Source: Candidatus Wolframiiraptor sinensis (GTDB taxonomy: Archaea; Thermoproteota; Nitrososphaeria_A; Caldarchaeales; Wolframiiraptoraceae). Taken from it: a DNA stretch of 64,000 nt. A program made the position numbers and the translations under genes. The notes beneath the pieces are model-generated. The model saw only the letters and a list, made by a program, of their open reading frames with translations, did not search any database and was not told the origin of the DNA. The stretch is taken from NCBI GenBank assembly GCA_023268255.1, contig JALNJX010000001.1, positions 62,001 through 126,000 on the forward strand, in the 5' to 3' direction. This document shows, in pieces, positions 53,775-63,501 of this stretch. Every line of letters starts with the position of its first letter. Within the stretch, counting starts at the first letter, position 1.

Positions 53775-56318
53775 ATGAGGCTCAGCGCGATCACGATCAC
53801 CTTATGTCTCCTGATAGTGGTCTCTTCTCTCTCAGCTCTCCAGCTCATGATAACTTCCTCAAGCGCTCAGCCAACATGGAGCTTCTCGATCACGCTTTTC
53901 CCGGCGGAGCTTTACATGGGCGAGTGGGGGAGGCTGAAGGCGAACATAACGAACACGGACTGCTCCGCGAGGCTGCCTAAACCCTATGAGGCGAAGTTCG
54001 ACGACATCCCGGAGCGAACTCTCAAATCAATCCTAGCGAGAGCGAGAGATGAATGAGAGCGGCTGGATAACGGATTACGATCTCAGGATAGAGGGTGCGC
54101 ACGGCTTCGGGGGCCAAGTTTACTTCGACGCGAAGCTGAAGATAATTGGAGCCTGCTCTGGGAAATCCATAAAGCTGTATTATGCTCAGCTCTGGTTTCC
54201 GTGGAAGAAGTATCCCGGGAGAGACTGGGCTTTCAGGGCAGACGCTAACGTGGAGCTCAAGGCGTTCAACCCTATAGACTACATCCTTAAGGGGTTTAGC
54301 CCCGGATCATCGATAGTGCTCGAGTTCGAGCTCTTCATCCCGCCCGACATATACCCGGAGGAGCGCTTTCTCAAGCCCTTCATGGACTTGAGGGTCCACT
54401 ACCCGGGATGGATAGATTACACTCTCGAGGCTTATCCAACTCGTGGGCCCTTCGAGATCCAGCCTTACAGGAGCTTCAACCTCACCGTGACGGATTATGA
54501 TGGTATGAACCCCCCATCGCCGGCGCGAGAGTCGTGATCAGGAGGCTCATCCACCGTTATGATGTCCGCGGGTACGTCACGCCGGAAAATGGAACGATAA
54601 GAATACACAGGCTTAAGGAGGATGATTACGAGGTGAGAGTATACTGGAATAACAGCATCTTCCTGCAGGAGTCGCCGCTCGTGCACATGGAGCATCACAC
54701 CGCCTACGATCTCGCGTCCGAGGGCATCAGGACTCTTCTCTTCAACGTCGAGGTTAGGGCGCTGGATCTGAAAGAGAGGGCTCTAAATGGCGCGAGAATC
54801 GCTTTGGACGGCGTCGAGGTCATCGCGGAGAACGGCTACGCGCTATACCAGCTCGTCCCAAACGGCAATCACTCCCTCCAAGCATACTGGATGGGAATCA
54901 AGCTGCTGGATGAGTGGGTGTGGATCGGATATCATCCGACAATCCCCCCTGAGATCAAGGAACCGAAGCTAGTGCTAAAAACTTCCTGTGGATGATCTGC
55001 TGGTTCAGGCGATTGATAGCGGCGGAATGCCGCTCGCTGCTAACTTCACGGTATCAGATCCCCAGGGAGTGCTGCCGGATCTACTATACTGTAGCTCAGG
55101 CCTCCTGAACATAACCCAGCTGGTTGTGGGCGATTATCGGGTGCGAGCATTAAACTGCTCTCAAGCCTTCAAGACGTGCGCGGAGGCATCGGGCATCTTC
55201 CAGCCCGGCCAGCTCATGAAGCTTCAGCTACCGCTTCACTCGATAACCCTCCACCTCTACTCTAGGGGCGGCGTGGAGCTCGGAAACGCCTTGGTGATAT
55301 TGGGCGGCGTCGAGGCGAGAGCTGACCAGTGGGGATACGCGATCTTCCCGGGGATCCCGGAGGGAGAGTACGAGGTCAGGATACTGTGGAATAACGTCGA
55401 GGTATATGATGGCCGAATAATGGTTTCGGAATCGGGCTCATGGGATATCATCGCGGACGTGTACGATGTCGGGCTGGAGCTCAGGACGACTGATGGAAGG
55501 CCCTTCTCAGCCTACTGGATCCTCGTGGACCCATCAGGTCATAGGCATGAGATGAGGCGCCCATCTAGCATAATCTCAGCCAGGCTTATCCCACGCGGCC
55601 CATGCAATCTCACGGTTATCGACGAGCGGAACCTGACGCTGATCTCCTCGGTCATGAGCGTTGAGGAGCTCGCGAGCATGCGAGAGCTCAAGCTACCAAT
55701 AGGAGACATGGTGATCAGGGTGCTCTGGAGCGATGATGCGCCCATTGCTAATGCTAGGATCGTGCTAGTGGGCCCGCAAGCCTGAGGAGCGAGGGACTCA
55801 CTGATGCTCAGGGCATGATATCCCTGGGCCTAGCCCCATTAGCTAATTACAGCCTGAGAGTCTATTATCCGAGAACATCGCTCGTCTTATTCGCTGGAAA
55901 TGTGACGTTCGTGGGCGACGTGGTCGAGGTCAGGGCTGGGCGGACGGGCATCATGGTCAAGGTCGTTGATGCGCTCGGGAACCCGCTTCCAGGCGCGGCG
56001 GTAAGGCTCCATGTCTCGGACATCATTTTGGGTGAGGAGAGATCCGGCTTGGATGGGGTTGTGGCCTTCTCGGGGATACCACATCTCGGCGCATATCAGC
56101 TCGAGGTCAAGCATGGGCCGCTGATCGTCAATAGGATAATCCGCCCAGGAGAGAACGCGATCATAGAGCTGGAGGCCATAAACCTACTCGGGCTGACCAT
56201 GTACATTCAAGATCTCATGGCGCTTCTGCCGGCCATAGCCGTGGTGATAGCGATCACGATAATTATAATTGTCTTGAGGAGAAGGTTCAGAGCCTCCGCG
56301 AGGGCGGAGATCCGCTAG
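53775..56318 (+). pseudogene. Large membrane-anchored surface protein broken by four frame changes
   Basis: Five successive open segments (53775-54056, 54049-54537, 54534-54995, 54988-55785, and about 55770-56318) alternate between two frames and together make one plausible protein of about 845 residues. It has a signal peptide, repeated beta-rich carboxypeptidase-regulatory/Ig-like modules (for example GARIALDGVEVIAENGYALY, NALVILGGVEARADQWGYAI and GAAVRLHVSDIILGEE) and a C-terminal membrane helix with an Arg-rich tail. Candidate indel sites are 54037-54056, C6 at 54510-54515, A5 at 54977-54981 and GGG at 55770-55772. No single segment is a full gene. It abuts the pilus locus tail to tail, overlapping its last gene by 32 bp. 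Confidence 0.75.
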
Positions 56319-57417
56319 CCTCAGCGGCTTCTATTATCTCTATCCCGAGACTTCTCGCGAACTCCATCTCGGTGGCGGTAGGCTTATCGCTCGTCACGAG
56401 CATCACCCTGCTAAGCTTAAGGTCGCTTCTCGCGACGCCGAGCCTAACCAAGACCTGAGTTAACGGCTCGCCGAAGGATGATGTTATCGCTATTATCTCA
56501 TCCCCCTTCTTGGCGGCGGCGTCGAACCTGTGGATGACGCCGGACTCGCCGACCAGGCTTGCCGGCCTCTCGACCTCATATCCACGTTGCCTCAAGATCT
56601 CTATCTCCCTATTGACAGCGCTGATCACTTTTTCATACTCGGCAAGCATTTCTTTCGACGACTCGATTCTCTTGAACGGCTTAATTTCCATGGTCTGCTC
56701 ATCGTAGAGGGAGCCGCATGACCCGCACTTGAACGCGATGTTCGGTTCCTCGAACTCCGTGCCGCAGTCCGGGCACCTATACCTCCTGTGGTAAACCTCT
56801 ATGTTCTCCGATCCCCCGCATCGGGGGCAAGCTAGCCCAAGCGCCGTTCTGAAGCTCGACTCCGCACCGATATATCCGCATGTATGCCTATAATATCTCG
56901 TCTCCTTAACCCTAAAGGAGCCGCAATTCCTGCATGACGTTAATGCTACTTGGATGCATGATCCGCAGATTGGGCAGGCGACCGCGGAGAACTCCCTCTC
57001 AGTCTCTAAGATGAGCCTCTTATCAATGAGCCTCCTGAGCACGCGCTGAGCATCCTTCTCCGAGACGCCCGCGAATTCCGGATAATAGCCCCCCTCCTTG
57101 CTTCCCGGCATCATAAGGGGCCTAAGAGCCCCCTTAATCATCAATGATTCTATGACTCTCGCCTCAAGCTTCGCTAGCTCCTCATCAGAAAGCTCTCCCA
57201 CGCCTTTTTCCGGAGGCGCCAGCCTCCCTTCCTCAGTGGCTTCCTCAAGCTCTGAGATCACCCTTATTGAATCCAGCTCCTCCTTCGAGATATTCCCGGC
57301 CTTCCTTCTCTTCTCCCTCTTCCTCAGAGCCAGTATGAAGGCCGCCGCGATACAAGCAGCTATTATCGCCAGGACCTCGAGCCTTTGCAGGATCTGGAGT
57401 ATATCGGCTGGGCTCAT
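56287..57417 (-). CDS. Zinc-ribbon protein with TackOD1-like C-terminal region
   Basis: The 376-residue protein has an N-terminal membrane helix (about 7-28), a winged-helix-like part (about 70-140), then a chain of CxxC pairs (CPICG, CRNCG, CPRCG, CPDCG, CGSCG) and a C-terminal domain where GVIHRFDAAAKKGDEIIAI resembles a degenerate restriction-endonuclease-like fold. The cysteine-rich arrangement recalls the TackOD1 output domain of TACK archaea; I am not certain of this match. It follows the TadC gene by 13 nt in the same operon, so a role in pilus regulation or assembly is inferred. Confidence 0.65.
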   Translation of the reverse strand: MSPADILQILQRLEVLAIIAACIAAAFILALRKREKRRKAGNISKEELDSIRVISELEEATEEGRLAPPEKGVGELSDEELAKLEARVIESLMIKGALRPLMMPGSKEGGYYPEFAGVSEKDAQRVLRRLIDKRLILETEREFSAVACPICGSCIQVALTSCRNCGSFRVKETRYYRHTCGYIGAESSFRTALGLACPRCGGSENIEVYHRRYRCPDCGTEFEEPNIAFKCGSCGSLYDEQTMEIKPFKRIESSKEMLAEYEKVISAVNREIEILRQRGYEVERPASLVGESGVIHRFDAAAKKGDEIIAITSSFGEPLTQVLVRLGVARSDLKLSRVMLVTSDKPTATEMEFARSLGIEIIEAAEASGSPPSRRL

Positions 57418-57430
57418 CCTCTTCTACAGC

Positions 57431-58828
57431 TCACCAATAGGGCTCTAGAGCTAAGTATATCAACGTAGCGGCGATCACGCCGACCCCAGCCCTCCAAGTG
57501 CTGGCCACAGTGTGATCGCAGAGCTTCGAGACCGCTAGCCCGAGGATCAGGGAGAGGATGATGCTTATCGGGAGTAGGAGCGCTCCAACCCCCTCGAGGG
57601 TGACCCCGCCGAAGAGGGGGGCCGGCTGAATGAGCATCCCACCTCCAGCCATCGAGGTGGCATATCTCGCTGAGAACTCCTTGAGGGGCCTGGTTATCGC
57701 GAAGCTCATTATCAGGATCAGGGAGCCGGCTGTGATGCTGATTACCTCGTAGAACCTGAGCCTGCTTCTGAGATCCCGGTAAGCGTGATAGAGCCTTTGA
57801 GCAGTCCTGGCCACAATCTCGAGGGCTTTCCCGCCTGCGCCGCTCTCCCTCACGACCTTGATCGTCGAGAGGACGAGGTGGAGCTGCCTGCTCCTTGGAT
57901 TCGCCTCGATCCCCAGCGAGACCCTCCTAACCTGCTCCACGACCCTACCATCCCTAACGAGCTGGAATGATCTCTCGACGGGGTAGCCGAGCTGGAGCTT
58001 CGTGGCCAGGCCCTGGGCCAATAGGTGCCCGCCCTCCATCTCCGAGATCGCCTTCCTAACCTCGTGGCTCGCCGGGATCGAGAGAGCTACCAGCCCAGCT
58101 CCTATGCCCAAGTATATCATCGGATTGGCGAGCGAGAACCCCCTCACCGGGATCGAGATGGCGATTGCAGCGGCTATCAGTGCGAGCTGTGCTGGAAGTA
58201 TTCGCATAACCCTAGGCGAGAGGATTACTATCGGGACCCCCTGAAGCGCCACTGATGCTGTGTATGTTGTGATCGAAGATAGTAGGGCTATGGGGAAGAT
58301 GAGCTCCAGGCTGCCTCCGAAGAATGCTGTGAACGAGATAAAGAGGGGGATAAGTATCATGATCATTAGGCTTGCCTCCGCCAGGTTCTCAGCGCTCTCA
58401 GCCTTCTTCCTAGCGCGCTCGGCGGCATATTCCTCCTCATCCCAGAGGAGGACCTGGACCCTCGTGGCTGGGTCGAAGCCCGTGAAAGCCTCCTCGCCGA
58501 TAGACCTGAGCACGCTCGTAACCCTCGCGCTCGGAGTCCTATAATCGAGCAGTGCCCCCGATAGATCGCCCCTCCTCTCAGCCTCCCTAATTATTCTCCC
58601 GGCTTCCTGGTGGAATGCTGGCATGAGCGCTTTCTCGGCCGCAGCGGCCTCGAGGGCCTTCCTTAAGCTCCATCCGGCCTCAAGCCTCGCATAAAGATAG
58701 CTCAGGAATATCGGTAGCTCCTCCTCGAGCCTAGCAGCCCTCTCCTTTCTCAGCGCTACCGGGAGCAGGGCCAGGAGAACTATCAGCGCTATTATCATCA
58801 GCGTGTTTATGTTGAGGAGGAAGCTCAC
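57431..58828 (-). CDS. Type IV pilus membrane platform protein (TadC/ArlJ family)
   Basis: The 465-residue protein has about eight hydrophobic segments and two T2SSF-like cytoplasmic modules (AARLEEELPIFLSYLYARLEAG near the start and GHLLAQGLATKLQLGYPVERS near residue 270), the duplicated layout of archaeal pilus platform proteins. It anchors the assembly ATPase at the membrane. The start is GTG 58828, 7 nt after the ATPase gene. Pilus rather than archaellum is favoured because no other arl genes are present here. Confidence 0.88.
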   Translation of the reverse strand: MSFLLNINTLMIIALIVLLALLPVALRKERAARLEEELPIFLSYLYARLEAGWSLRKALEAAAAEKALMPAFHQEAGRIIREAERRGDLSGALLDYRTPSARVTSVLRSIGEEAFTGFDPATRVQVLLWDEEEYAAERARKKAESAENLAEASLMIMILIPLFISFTAFFGGSLELIFPIALLSSITTYTASVALQGVPIVILSPRVMRILPAQLALIAAAIAISIPVRGFSLANPMIYLGIGAGLVALSIPASHEVRKAISEMEGGHLLAQGLATKLQLGYPVERSFQLVRDGRVVEQVRRVSLGIEANPRSRQLHLVLSTIKVVRESGAGGKALEIVARTAQRLYHAYRDLRSRLRFYEVISITAGSLILIMSFAITRPLKEFSARYATSMAGGGMLIQPAPLFGGVTLEGVGALLLPISIILSLILGLAVSKLCDHTVASTWRAGVGVIAATLIYLALEPYW

Positions 58829-58835
58829 GAGCTGA

Positions 58836-60173
58836 TCAAGCAGTGGCCACCACCTCCTCCCTCCTAGCCTGAGCTCTCAACTGCTCAGCCCTCCTCCTGA
58901 CCTCGAGAGCAGCCAGCTCGTAGGGCTCAAGGCCGCGGTAGGATATGGCGAGCTTCTGGCCGATCTTCTCAGGAAGCTTAAACTTCCCGCTCTCATAATC
59001 ATAGATGAGCTCCCACTTTCCCGAGATGTTCTCGTAGACCTCCTTTACCCGCCGCCTGCCATCCGGCATTCTGACTATGAAGACGGCATAATCTATCAAG
59101 GCAACCTGATCTTGTCTCAGGTTCATTGGATGGCTCGTGAGCCTCTTCACCATGTGATCTAGGTCGTCCGTGTGCAGCGTCGTAGCGGTCCCATGTCCGA
59201 CCGATGCCGCCGTTATCATATCCTGAACCTCCTCCGCCCTAGCCTCCCCCACCGCGATTATCGTGGGCCTATGCCTCAGCGCGGCCTTAAGGAGCTGGGT
59301 CAAGGGTATGGCGGTCTGCCTCGCGGCCGGGCTCGTTGGAAGCCTGGCGTAGAGGGGCAACCATCCCGGGTGATCCTTGAGATTTATCTCCGGATGCTCT
59401 TCGATTGTCACGATCTTGTAGTTTTTAGGAAGCTGGAGTAGGAGGGAGTTGAGGAGAGTGGTCTTGCCGCTTCCAGTCAGCCCAGCGATGATTACGTTGC
59501 ACTTGAGTTCCACGGCGAGCCAGAGCGCCGCCGCAACCTCGGACCTCAGGGTCCCAAGCTTAACCAGCCTCGCGAGGCTATAGGGGCTCCTCGGAAACTT
59601 CCTAACAGTTATGCTCGAGTGGAGGGAGACCTCCCCCCTCAAAACTCCCGCAACTCGATCGAAGCTCGGCGTGAGTATCTCGACGACGGGGCTCGCGGGC
59701 GTTATAGATCCACCAGATCTCTCGATCACAAGCTTGACCAGCTTATCGAGCTCTTCATCCGACTCCACGACGACGTTGCTCTCGATCCACTCATAGTGAG
59801 GCGCGAGTCTATGAATCAGCCTGACGGGGCCCGGCATCGTTATCGTGAAATCCTCTATCTGATCATCGTACATGAAGACTTGAAGCTTCGAGAATCCCCT
59901 AAGCTCCCTGAGAAGATAATATCGGAGGGCAACGACCTCGGAGGAGCTGAGCCTCCTCGAATACTTCTTGACAAGCTCTTCGGGATTGGTTCCCCTCTTC
60001 ACGTACTCGTCCATGGCCTGGTCGAGAGACTTTTTGACGCCATCCGTCAGGGCGGGCTCCTCAACCTCGTAGAGCAGGCCATTATCCCGCTGCCTGAGCC
60101 TAACAACAGCATCCCCAACATGATATTCCGCGAAGATTCTTGAGACACCTTTCTCGCCCCTCAACTCAGCCAT
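58836..60173 (-). CDS. Type IV pilus assembly ATPase (TadA/VirB11 family)
   Basis: The 445-residue secretion ATPase has a Walker A motif in IIAGLTGSGKTTLLNSLLLQ (about residue 240), ITIEEHPEINLKDHPGW as the Asp-box-like region, VGEARAEEVQDMITAASVGH as the Walker B/catalytic region and TTLHTDDLDHMVKRL as the His box. It powers pilin insertion. It lies between the pilin and platform genes in one operon on the minus strand. Confidence 0.94.
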   Translation of the reverse strand: MAELRGEKGVSRIFAEYHVGDAVVRLRQRDNGLLYEVEEPALTDGVKKSLDQAMDEYVKRGTNPEELVKKYSRRLSSSEVVALRYYLLRELRGFSKLQVFMYDDQIEDFTITMPGPVRLIHRLAPHYEWIESNVVVESDEELDKLVKLVIERSGGSITPASPVVEILTPSFDRVAGVLRGEVSLHSSITVRKFPRSPYSLARLVKLGTLRSEVAAALWLAVELKCNVIIAGLTGSGKTTLLNSLLLQLPKNYKIVTIEEHPEINLKDHPGWLPLYARLPTSPAARQTAIPLTQLLKAALRHRPTIIAVGEARAEEVQDMITAASVGHGTATTLHTDDLDHMVKRLTSHPMNLRQDQVALIDYAVFIVRMPDGRRRVKEVYENISGKWELIYDYESGKFKLPEKIGQKLAISYRGLEPYELAALEVRRRAEQLRAQARREEVVATA

Positions 60174-60269
60174 TCAAGACACCTCCTAGGGAAAAGTAAG
60201 ATAAGAAAGCGCGTATAATTGAGTAATGGGCATACAGCAGCTCCAATATACCCGCAAATTCCCCAGATA

Positions 60270-60683
60270 TCAACCAAGCCTTACCTCCATCCAAGCACCA
60301 GTATCAAATCTCAGTAGAATGGACTGCGCCGATCCGGAAACCCTTACAACCTCGTAGGTTCTCGGTTCTATCCTGCATTCAGGGTCCTTCTGCCCATTTT
60401 CGTTGAAGCAGCTGCATCCAGCTCCATCGGGGCATTTAAGGTGATTTCCTCCGACCCAGGCCTCGAGCACGATTATGTGATCCGAGTGAGGATTGTAGAG
60501 GTATATCTCGGCAGTGCCGGAGCTGCTAAACGCGGCTATTAACGTCGGCCTCAACCATGGTCTAACGCTGGGCGGCGATACTACCGGAAGATAATACACC
60601 ATGATGAACGCCACGGCGACAGATATGCTAAGAAGGATGAGTGCCGAGAGAAGTTCACTTAAGCCGCAGCGACCCCGCCTCAC
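60270..60683 (-). CDS. Archaeal type IV pilin-like protein
   Basis: The 137-residue protein begins RRGRCG followed by LSELLSALILLSISVAVAF, a short basic leader, a glycine cleavage point and a hydrophobic helix: a class III signal for archaeal prepilin peptidase. The rest is a small beta-rich head with CPDGAGCSCF and a later cysteine, possibly disulphide-linked. It is likely a major or minor pilin of the adjacent assembly machine. GTG 60683 is the start; TTAAATAAC upstream may be the TATA box of the operon. Confidence 0.78.
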   Translation of the reverse strand: MRRGRCGLSELLSALILLSISVAVAFIMVYYLPVVSPPSVRPWLRPTLIAAFSSSGTAEIYLYNPHSDHIIVLEAWVGGNHLKCPDGAGCSCFNENGQKDPECRIEPRTYEVVRVSGSAQSILLRFDTGAWMEVRLG

Positions 60684-60832
60684 ACCAACCCTGAGAATAT
60701 CTCTCTCTACTTATTGTTATTTAACTCATCGCTGAGCCATCCCAAGATGATCCATGCCCACATTCCGGCGCATGAGGAAGGTTCTTAGAAGGGTTACGAG
60801 CTTATAGGGGTGGCATTCCGGTGATCGGGAGC

Positions 60833-61270
60833 ATGGGCGCCTATAGCGTCGGAGTGCATGGGAGGGGCGATGTAAGCCTGGAGGAGATTCTGAGGAGAGT
60901 TAGGGAAAACCCGGAGCTGAGCGAGGCGGGAGCGATCGCCTGCTTCATAGGGATAGTCAGGGGCAGGAGCTCGAGAGGCGAGGCCGTCAGAAAGCTGGTC
61001 CTCGAGGCATATAGGGAGGAGGCCGAGAGAAGCCTTGAAAAGATCGCGAAAGAGCTGCTAGAAAGGCCCGGAATCGTGGACGTCAGAATACACCACATAG
61101 TAGGCGAGCTTGAGGTTGGGGAGGACATAGTATACATAATCGTGGCGGGAGATCACAGGGAAGAGGTCTTCAGGGCACTAAAAGATGCCGTCGAGAGAAT
61201 GAAAAAAGAGGCAGCGATCTGGAAGAAGGAGATAACGGATCGAGGGGAATACTGGGTTTCCGGGAAATAG
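60833..61270 (+). CDS. moaE: Molybdopterin synthase catalytic subunit
   Basis: The roughly 145-residue enzyme, with MoaD, adds two sulphurs to precursor Z to make molybdopterin. GAIACFIGIVRGRSSRGE and MKKEAAIWKKEITDRGEYWV, including the catalytic lysine, are typical. ATG 60833 is favoured, as GGTGAT lies 7 nt before it; a GTG at 60821 is inside that binding site. It faces moaD tail to tail, 2 bp apart. Confidence 0.93.
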   Translation: MGAYSVGVHGRGDVSLEEILRRVRENPELSEAGAIACFIGIVRGRSSRGEAVRKLVLEAYREEAERSLEKIAKELLERPGIVDVRIHHIVGELEVGEDIVYIIVAGDHREEVFRALKDAVERMKKEAAIWKKEITDRGEYWVSGK

Positions 61271-61272
61271 CT

Positions 61273-61557
61273 TTAGCCGCCTCCAACGGGTGGAAGAATT
61301 GCCACCACATCGCCATCCTTGAGCTCCTGGTCTAGCCTAGCCCTATCACCATTCACGATGACGATGTAGCTCGCCTCCTCGCCCTTCATGAACTGCATCA
61401 CCTTATCCCTCCAAGCATCGGCGGCATGCGCATGTCTATCCGGAATATGGTTGAGCAGCAGATCAGTGAGCTTAACCCCCCTTTCAACCTCATACTCCTC
61501 CTCGCTAACCCCGAAAAGCTCCCTGATCGAAGCGAAATACCTAACCTTAACCCTCAT
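61273..61557 (-). CDS. moaD: MoaD/ThiS-like sulphur carrier
   Basis: The 94-residue ubiquitin-fold protein starts VKVRYFASIRELFGVSEEEYEV and ends DVVAILPPVGGG with the C-terminal Gly-Gly needed for thiocarboxylation. Convergence with moaE indicates the molybdopterin synthase small subunit; a role in tRNA thiolation cannot be excluded in archaea, where such carriers are shared. Confidence 0.92.
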   Translation of the reverse strand: MRVKVRYFASIRELFGVSEEEYEVERGVKLTDLLLNHIPDRHAHAADAWRDKVMQFMKGEEASYIVIVNGDRARLDQELKDGDVVAILPPVGGG

Positions 61558-61590
61558 CCGTATTGAAACCTTCAGCTCGAAGTATTAAAT

Positions 61591-62241
61591 TTAACTAGCT
61601 GGCGCAAGATCCCCAAGCGTTCTACCGAGCTCCCTCCAATCCTCGATTAGCTTATCCCTAAGCCCGGGATTCCTGAGGGCTGAGGCGGGATGATACATGG
61701 GAACTATGCGAAGGCTCAGCATCAGGCTCGAGACATCATAGGCCCTGCCATGAATCTTCTCCATGGGCTCGCACCTCAAGCCGAACTTTCCAAGCAGATA
61801 GCATGCCGCAATATTCCCTAAAGCGATTATGAGCTTAGGCCGAATGACTTCGATCTGTTGATCTAAGTAGGGGGTGCATGCCTTAACATGCTCCTCAGTC
61901 GCCCTATTCCCGGGCAGAAAGCACTTAATAACATTCGTTATGTAAATGCGGTCCCTGCTCAAGCCGGCCTCGGAGAGAAGCTGGTCCAAGAACTTGCCGG
62001 CGGCGCCGACGAAGGGTCTTCCCTGAAGATCCTCCTGCCTCCCAGGGCCCAGTCCAACAATCATCACTTCCGCGTCAGCAGGCCCCTCACCGAACACGAT
62101 CCTATTCCTAGTCCTCCATAGATCACACTTCCTGCATCCTTCAACCTTCTTCCTCAAGTCCTCGAGAATAGCCTCTCTAGACAAGCAACACGCCGTATCT
62201 TGACAGGCTGAAGGAGTAAAATATTTTTCCAGCTTCTCCAT
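61591..62241 (-). CDS. Uracil-DNA glycosylase, family 4
   Basis: The 216-residue protein removes uracil from DNA. CRKCDL and, later, KCFLPGNRATEEHVKAC supply four cysteines for the [4Fe-4S] cluster. The first active-site motif reads GLGPGRQED rather than the usual GE[AG]PGxxED, that is, Leu replaces the first Glu. HPAS is intact in YHPASALRNP. The N-terminal 20 residues (to a TTG at 62184) are longer than usual, so the start is uncertain. It is divergent from deoC. Confidence 0.9.
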   Translation of the reverse strand: MEKLEKYFTPSACQDTACCLSREAILEDLRKKVEGCRKCDLWRTRNRIVFGEGPADAEVMIVGLGPGRQEDLQGRPFVGAAGKFLDQLLSEAGLSRDRIYITNVIKCFLPGNRATEEHVKACTPYLDQQIEVIRPKLIIALGNIAACYLLGKFGLRCEPMEKIHGRAYDVSSLMLSLRIVPMYHPASALRNPGLRDKLIEDWRELGRTLGDLAPAS

Positions 62242-62248
62242 TTAGTGC

Positions 62249-62944
62249 GTGCCCATGAACAAAAGCACATGGTCTGTTAAGCGGGTTGCAAGAGCGATAG
62301 ATCACACGATGCTACATGCTTATGCGAGGGAAGATGATATTCGGAGACTATGCATGGAGGCTGTCGAATACGGGTTTGCGGCCGTATGCATTAACCCCAT
62401 CTATGTTCCGCTAGCTTACGAGCTCCTAAGAAACACGGATGTCAAGGTATGCGCGGCGATAGGCTTTCCGCTTGGCTCGACGTTTAAGGAGGTTAAGGTG
62501 GAGGAGGCGAGGCGGGCTATAGAAAGAGGCGCGGCCGAGCTGGACATGGTGATAAACTTGCCGATGCTGAAGTCGGGGAAATACGATTACGTGGAGGAAG
62601 AGATAAGGGAGGTTAAACGATCTACAGGCGATGGAATCCTGAAGGTGATTATAGAATGTTGCTACCTAACTGACGAAGAGAAGGTAATAGCAGCTAAGAT
62701 CGCGGAGAGAGCCGGGGCAGATTACGTTAAAACCTCAACGGGATTCGGCCCATCTGGAGCGAAGATAGAAGATGTAAAGCTTCTAAGAAGCGTCTTATCA
62801 CCCCATGTCAAGATAAAGGCGGCCGGAGGGATAAGGACCGGAGAGCAGGTCATCGGCTTCCTAGAGGCTGGAGCGGATAGACTTGGAACGAGTTCCGGCG
62901 TGCGGATAATCAAGGAACTGAAGAAAATGTTGCCGGAAGAGTAG
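62249..62944 (+). CDS. deoC: Deoxyribose-phosphate aldolase
   Basis: The 231-residue class I aldolase cleaves 2-deoxyribose 5-phosphate to acetaldehyde and glyceraldehyde 3-phosphate. AIDHTMLHAYAREDD is the N-terminal signature, ELDMVINLPMLKSG contains the catalytic Asp, ADYVKTSTGFGPSGA the Schiff-base lysine and KAAGGIRTGEQ the second lysine. GTG 62249 or ATG 62255 is the start, about 26 nt after AAAATATTTTT, so it is probably leaderless. Only 7 bp separate it from the annotated start of the divergent glycosylase gene. Confidence 0.95.
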   Translation: MPMNKSTWSVKRVARAIDHTMLHAYAREDDIRRLCMEAVEYGFAAVCINPIYVPLAYELLRNTDVKVCAAIGFPLGSTFKEVKVEEARRAIERGAAELDMVINLPMLKSGKYDYVEEEIREVKRSTGDGILKVIIECCYLTDEEKVIAAKIAERAGADYVKTSTGFGPSGAKIEDVKLLRSVLSPHVKIKAAGGIRTGEQVIGFLEAGADRLGTSSGVRIIKELKKMLPEE

Positions 62945-62993
62945 GAGAGCGAGATGTATTTAAGCGAGGCGAAGTCCGGTATTTTGATCGAGC

Positions 62994-63374
62994 ATGCCCT
63001 ACCTAGTTACACTAGAATTTGAGAGCGGTGTAAAGGTGATCTGTGAGCTTATGGAGCACCCTGAGCTGGAAAAGCTTCTCGCGCATTCTCCATTCAGCTC
63101 GGAAGTGGAACGATGGGGCGACGAGGTATACTTCGAGCTACCGGTAAGGCTTGAATTTGACGGCGAGAGAATGCTCATGGAGGTAGGGGAGGTTGCATAT
63201 TGGCCCGAAGGAAACTCCATCTGCATATTCTTTGGGCCAACCCCGGTAAGCAGGGATGAGAAGCCCGTCGCCTACAGCAAGGTAAAGCCTCTGGGCAGAG
63301 TCATCAAGGGAATGGAACATCTCAGAAAAGTGAAGAACGGTGAGTATGTTGAGGTCAGGATAGAGAAAAAGTAA
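62994..63374 (+). CDS. Cyclophilin-like domain protein of unknown function
   Basis: The 126-residue beta-rich protein has PEGNSICIFFGPTPVSRDEKP and WGDEVYFELPV, matching the small archaeal and bacterial family with a TM1367-like cyclophilin fold (no known isomerase activity). GTATTTAAG about 30-35 nt upstream of ATG 62994 is a good TATA box. It is a single gene. Confidence 0.75.
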   Translation: MPYLVTLEFESGVKVICELMEHPELEKLLAHSPFSSEVERWGDEVYFELPVRLEFDGERMLMEVGEVAYWPEGNSICIFFGPTPVSRDEKPVAYSKVKPLGRVIKGMEHLRKVKNGEYVEVRIEKK

Positions 63375-63457
63375 ATGATCATTCACACGTGCTTGGAACA
63401 CTTTATAGCATCAAATCATGTTGTGAAATCTCCGCAAAGATAACCGTTGAAATAACA

Positions 63458-63467
63458 TTTTTAAATA
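63458..63467 (+). promoter_or_regulatory. TATA box for the terminal dehydrogenase gene
   Basis: TTTTTAAATA lies about 40 nt before the inferred CTG start, leaving a leader of roughly 12 nt that contains GGTGA as the ribosome-binding site. Confidence 0.5.
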
Positions 63468-63501
63468 GGTGCTCAATTGAGGGGAGCAGGGTGAATCGGG
63501 A

